Positions 61,931-64,000 of a stretch of DNA of 64,000 nt are shown one piece after another (position 1 is the first letter of the stretch; the number at the start of each line of letters is the position of its first letter). The translations under genes and the position numbers were made by a program. Location of the stretch: assembly GCF_932526225.1 (NCBI RefSeq), contig NC_064046.1:6435306-6499305 (forward strand), given 5' to 3'. Origin of the DNA: Nematostella vectensis (taxonomy: Eukaryota; Cnidaria; Anthozoa; Actiniaria; Edwardsiidae). The notes below the pieces were generated by a model that made no database searches, was not told where the DNA came from, and saw nothing but the letters and a program-made list of their open reading frames with translations.

Positions 61931-61989
61931 CCAAATATATTTTTTTGCCTTCCTGGCTCAAATAATTTACTCTCCTGCAAGCTGAAATG

Positions 61990-62890
61990 CTGAAAATAAT
62001 GTATGCCAATAATGGCTGATGGGCAAAGTGTTCTTACAAAATTAAACCACAGGCTACCCAAAAAATCATAACAATACTTACTATTCTAAATTCAAAGCAG
62101 CATTTCAGATTGTTCCTGTATATTCACTGTCAAAATACTCTAATCACAACACCTGGCTTCGATCTTTTGGACATTTTTTCCTGAAAAAGCTACACATATT
62201 TTCTTTGCTTTTAGATCAAGTCCTGTTCAAGTGGCATATCAATATTTGGGTGACCTTCAAACCCGCTCGGTCAATCTCTGTGAGGCCTGGGTCTAAGGGC
62301 TTTTCAAGATTAGTGAGATAAAAATTTGACCAATCTGTCATGTTTTTTTTGACAAATTCTTGCCACGAGTCTCAAATTGACAGGAATCAGCATTTTTCAC
62401 CATATTTTCTGGAGATCAGGGAGCGGGAAAACTTTAGCTCTTCTAAATATGGGCATCAATGACCATATAAGGCAATGCAAACGAAGGACACTATCCTTGG
62501 GGAATATGTTTGATATGAAAACATTGTTCTTAAGTGATATTCACCAACTAGAAATACACTACTACAGGATTACCTAGTACTTGTGTTAAACATTTCTAGC
62601 GGGGGCAACCTATTCACTGCTGAGTACTTTTGGGCAAAAAAGTGTGAAAAACATGACTGAAAACAGAAACTCCACCCCCCCCCCCTCTCCCATTTCAGGT
62701 TTTATACTACCTGTCAAGTTCAGCTACAGCTTAACCAAGACAGTATACCTTGATGTTTTAAACAATGCTATGCGGTCAATCTTCAGTCTTGCAGTCTGCT
62801 TTTACACATCAGGAGAGTGCCTTATTAAGTCTATTGGGGCATATATATAGCGCTGTGGCTTTGGCTGTTTGCATGCTTAAGCTGGTCCAT
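61990..62890. other. Intergenic, no gene seen
   Basis: Short frames at 62377-62577 and 62644-62850 have no recognised domain. The phrase GDQGAGKT-like in the first is not a valid Walker A motif in context. No splice structure is evident. Confidence 0.4.
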
Positions 62891-62894
62891 TAAG

Positions 62895-63018
62895 TCCCAG
62901 TCAACTATATTATAGACTTATTGTTTCTTCAAGTTCTGGCAACTATATTATAGACTTATTGTTTCTTCAAGTCCCAGTCAACTATATTATAGACTTATTG
63001 TTTCTTCAAGTTCTGGCA
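62895..63018. repeat. ~39-bp tandem repeat, 3 copies
   Basis: Three copies of CAACTATATTATAGACTTAT plus TGTTTCTTCAAG and an alternating tail (CCCAGT or TTCTGG). Non-coding. Confidence 0.88.
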
Positions 63019-63236
63019 AGTATTTTGGATTTGTGATAGCTGGACTCAAGCTCCTAGAATGTCATTCAATCTTGTTTAGAAATCATACTCATAACCAAAT
63101 GATATATATTGCTTGAACTGGATCAAATGTTCAAATATGGCTTACCTATTTTTAGTTTTATGATTTAATTCATGTTTGATAAATAAAATTCTTATCTCTC
63201 CAACATAAACACTTGGTGGTATAGAGTATTTTTCTT

Positions 63237-63477
63237 CACAGGCAGCCCAAGCTCATTATATGTTTTCTCCCCCCCCATATATAAATAATAATTTATATAT
63301 GTGGGGGAGAAAACTCAGCAACCCGGTGAAATCCCTGTCGAATGGCTTCAAACTCGGTCGAATAATAAACGACACAACAAGTGAGTCATTGCAAGTCATT
63401 TTATTAATAAATACACAATTTTGAAGATTTTGAATTTTGACCTTCAAATTACATATAATGAGCTTGGGCTGCCTGTG
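63237..63477. mobile_element. MITE with 7-bp target duplication, copy 2
   Basis: Terminal inverted repeats CACAGGCAGCCCAAGCTCAT and ATGAGCTTGGGCTGCCTGTG, perfect for 26 bp. Direct flanks TTTTCTT at 63230-63236 and 63478-63484. Length 241 bp. Same family as 31867-32094. A minus-strand frame across it is not a gene. Confidence 0.9.
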
Positions 63478-63484
63478 TTTTCTT

Positions 63485-64000
63485 GTGTCCCTACATGCCA
63501 TTCTGGTACTGTACTTAAACGCGAAAAATTAGCACTCTTTATTTTTTACCCCTGTAATTTGAGCCTTAAATAAATAGAGTTCCTGTTAACTTTAAAGTAA
63601 ATTTAGTTCTTTCAAGTAATTTTTCATATCTTATCAATATCAAACCTTGGAAAAAGCAGAGTGAAATCTTGAGACAGATCATTTACTTCAGTCGTGTCTT
63701 TGGCAAAAATCAAAATCAAGGACTTGGTTCAAAATTCTTCCTGAGAAATAAGATTAGCATCTTATCTCTCAACTGCCTGGACTTTTCTTAATCAGCAATT
63801 TGAAGCTAATATGCCGCTACTGACCAGTGTTACAAGGCTTTACCATGTGAAATAATGATGTGAACTCTATGTGAATCCCATGTGAACCCTTGAAGTCATT
63901 ACTAAGTTGCAGCTTTGTTTTTATTGTTTTCCTCCAGGGAAATTAGGGAACTTAGGGAACACTAAATCACTACTACTAACCAAGTAGATAACCACTGATT
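63485..64000. other. Window end, no gene seen
   Basis: AT-rich sequence with no frame, repeat or RNA gene that I can support. Confidence 0.5.

Noticed and set aside
62377-62577. Short frame with a GSGKT motif
   Set aside because: The P-loop-like residues stand alone in a 66-codon frame with no further NTPase motifs.

Overview
This is a window of animal nuclear DNA. Genes are split into short coding exons by GT-AG introns, the intergenic DNA is AT-rich and full of small inverted-repeat transposons, and every recognisable gene is a metazoan family. Proteins close to their vertebrate counterparts, a neurexin/CNTNAP-like receptor of unusual architecture, compact introns and CpG-containing 'ATGGCGG' promoters suggest a cnidarian, probably an anthozoan such as a sea anemone (compare Nematostella). 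The species is inferred, not proven. No bacterial, viral or CRISPR locus was found.

Layout. 1-6.7 kb: intergenic, with TCGCGAAA-rich repeat, an 18-bp minisatellite and inverted-repeat elements. 6.7-8.1 kb: candidate exons of an unidentified minus-strand gene. 9.4-30.8 kb: a tight block of four genes that I could rebuild exon by exon. These are TMEM231 (minus, 6 exons, 309 aa), ADAT1 (plus, 5 exons), GABARAPL2/GATE-16 (minus, 5 exons, 117 aa) and OTUD6B (plus, 9 exons, 303 aa). TMEM231/ADAT1 and GABARAPL2/OTUD6B are head-to-head pairs sharing short promoters; ADAT1/GABARAPL2 are tail-to-tail. 30.8-38.5 kb: gene-free, rich in DNA transposon remnants. 38.5-43.06 kb: a 4.5-kb minisatellite with a ~20-bp unit. 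43-50 kb: gene-poor. 50.3-56.8 kb: a two-exon neurexin/CNTNAP-like membrane protein of 1134 aa. 59.2 kb: first exon of a probable tandem paralogue that runs off the window. 60.6-62 kb: a decayed non-LTR retrotransposon whose catalytic-motif DNA has expanded into a 43-bp tandem array.

The genes do not form one pathway. TMEM231 acts at the ciliary transition zone, ADAT1 edits tRNA-Ala, GABARAPL2 is an Atg8-family autophagy/Golgi protein, OTUD6B is a deubiquitinase, and the neurexin-like genes encode adhesion receptors. The main observations are: (i) TMEM231, ADAT1 and GABARAPL2 are also neighbours on human 16q23.1, so this looks like very old microsynteny; (ii) ADAT1 carries eight near-identical in-frame 45-bp repeats inside its deaminase domain; (iii) several small transposon families can be defined from the window alone, including one with 7-bp target duplications found twice; (iv) the neurexin-like protein keeps only the middle of the CNTNAP architecture and has a cysteine-rich cytoplasmic tail. 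I found no wholly new multi-gene system.
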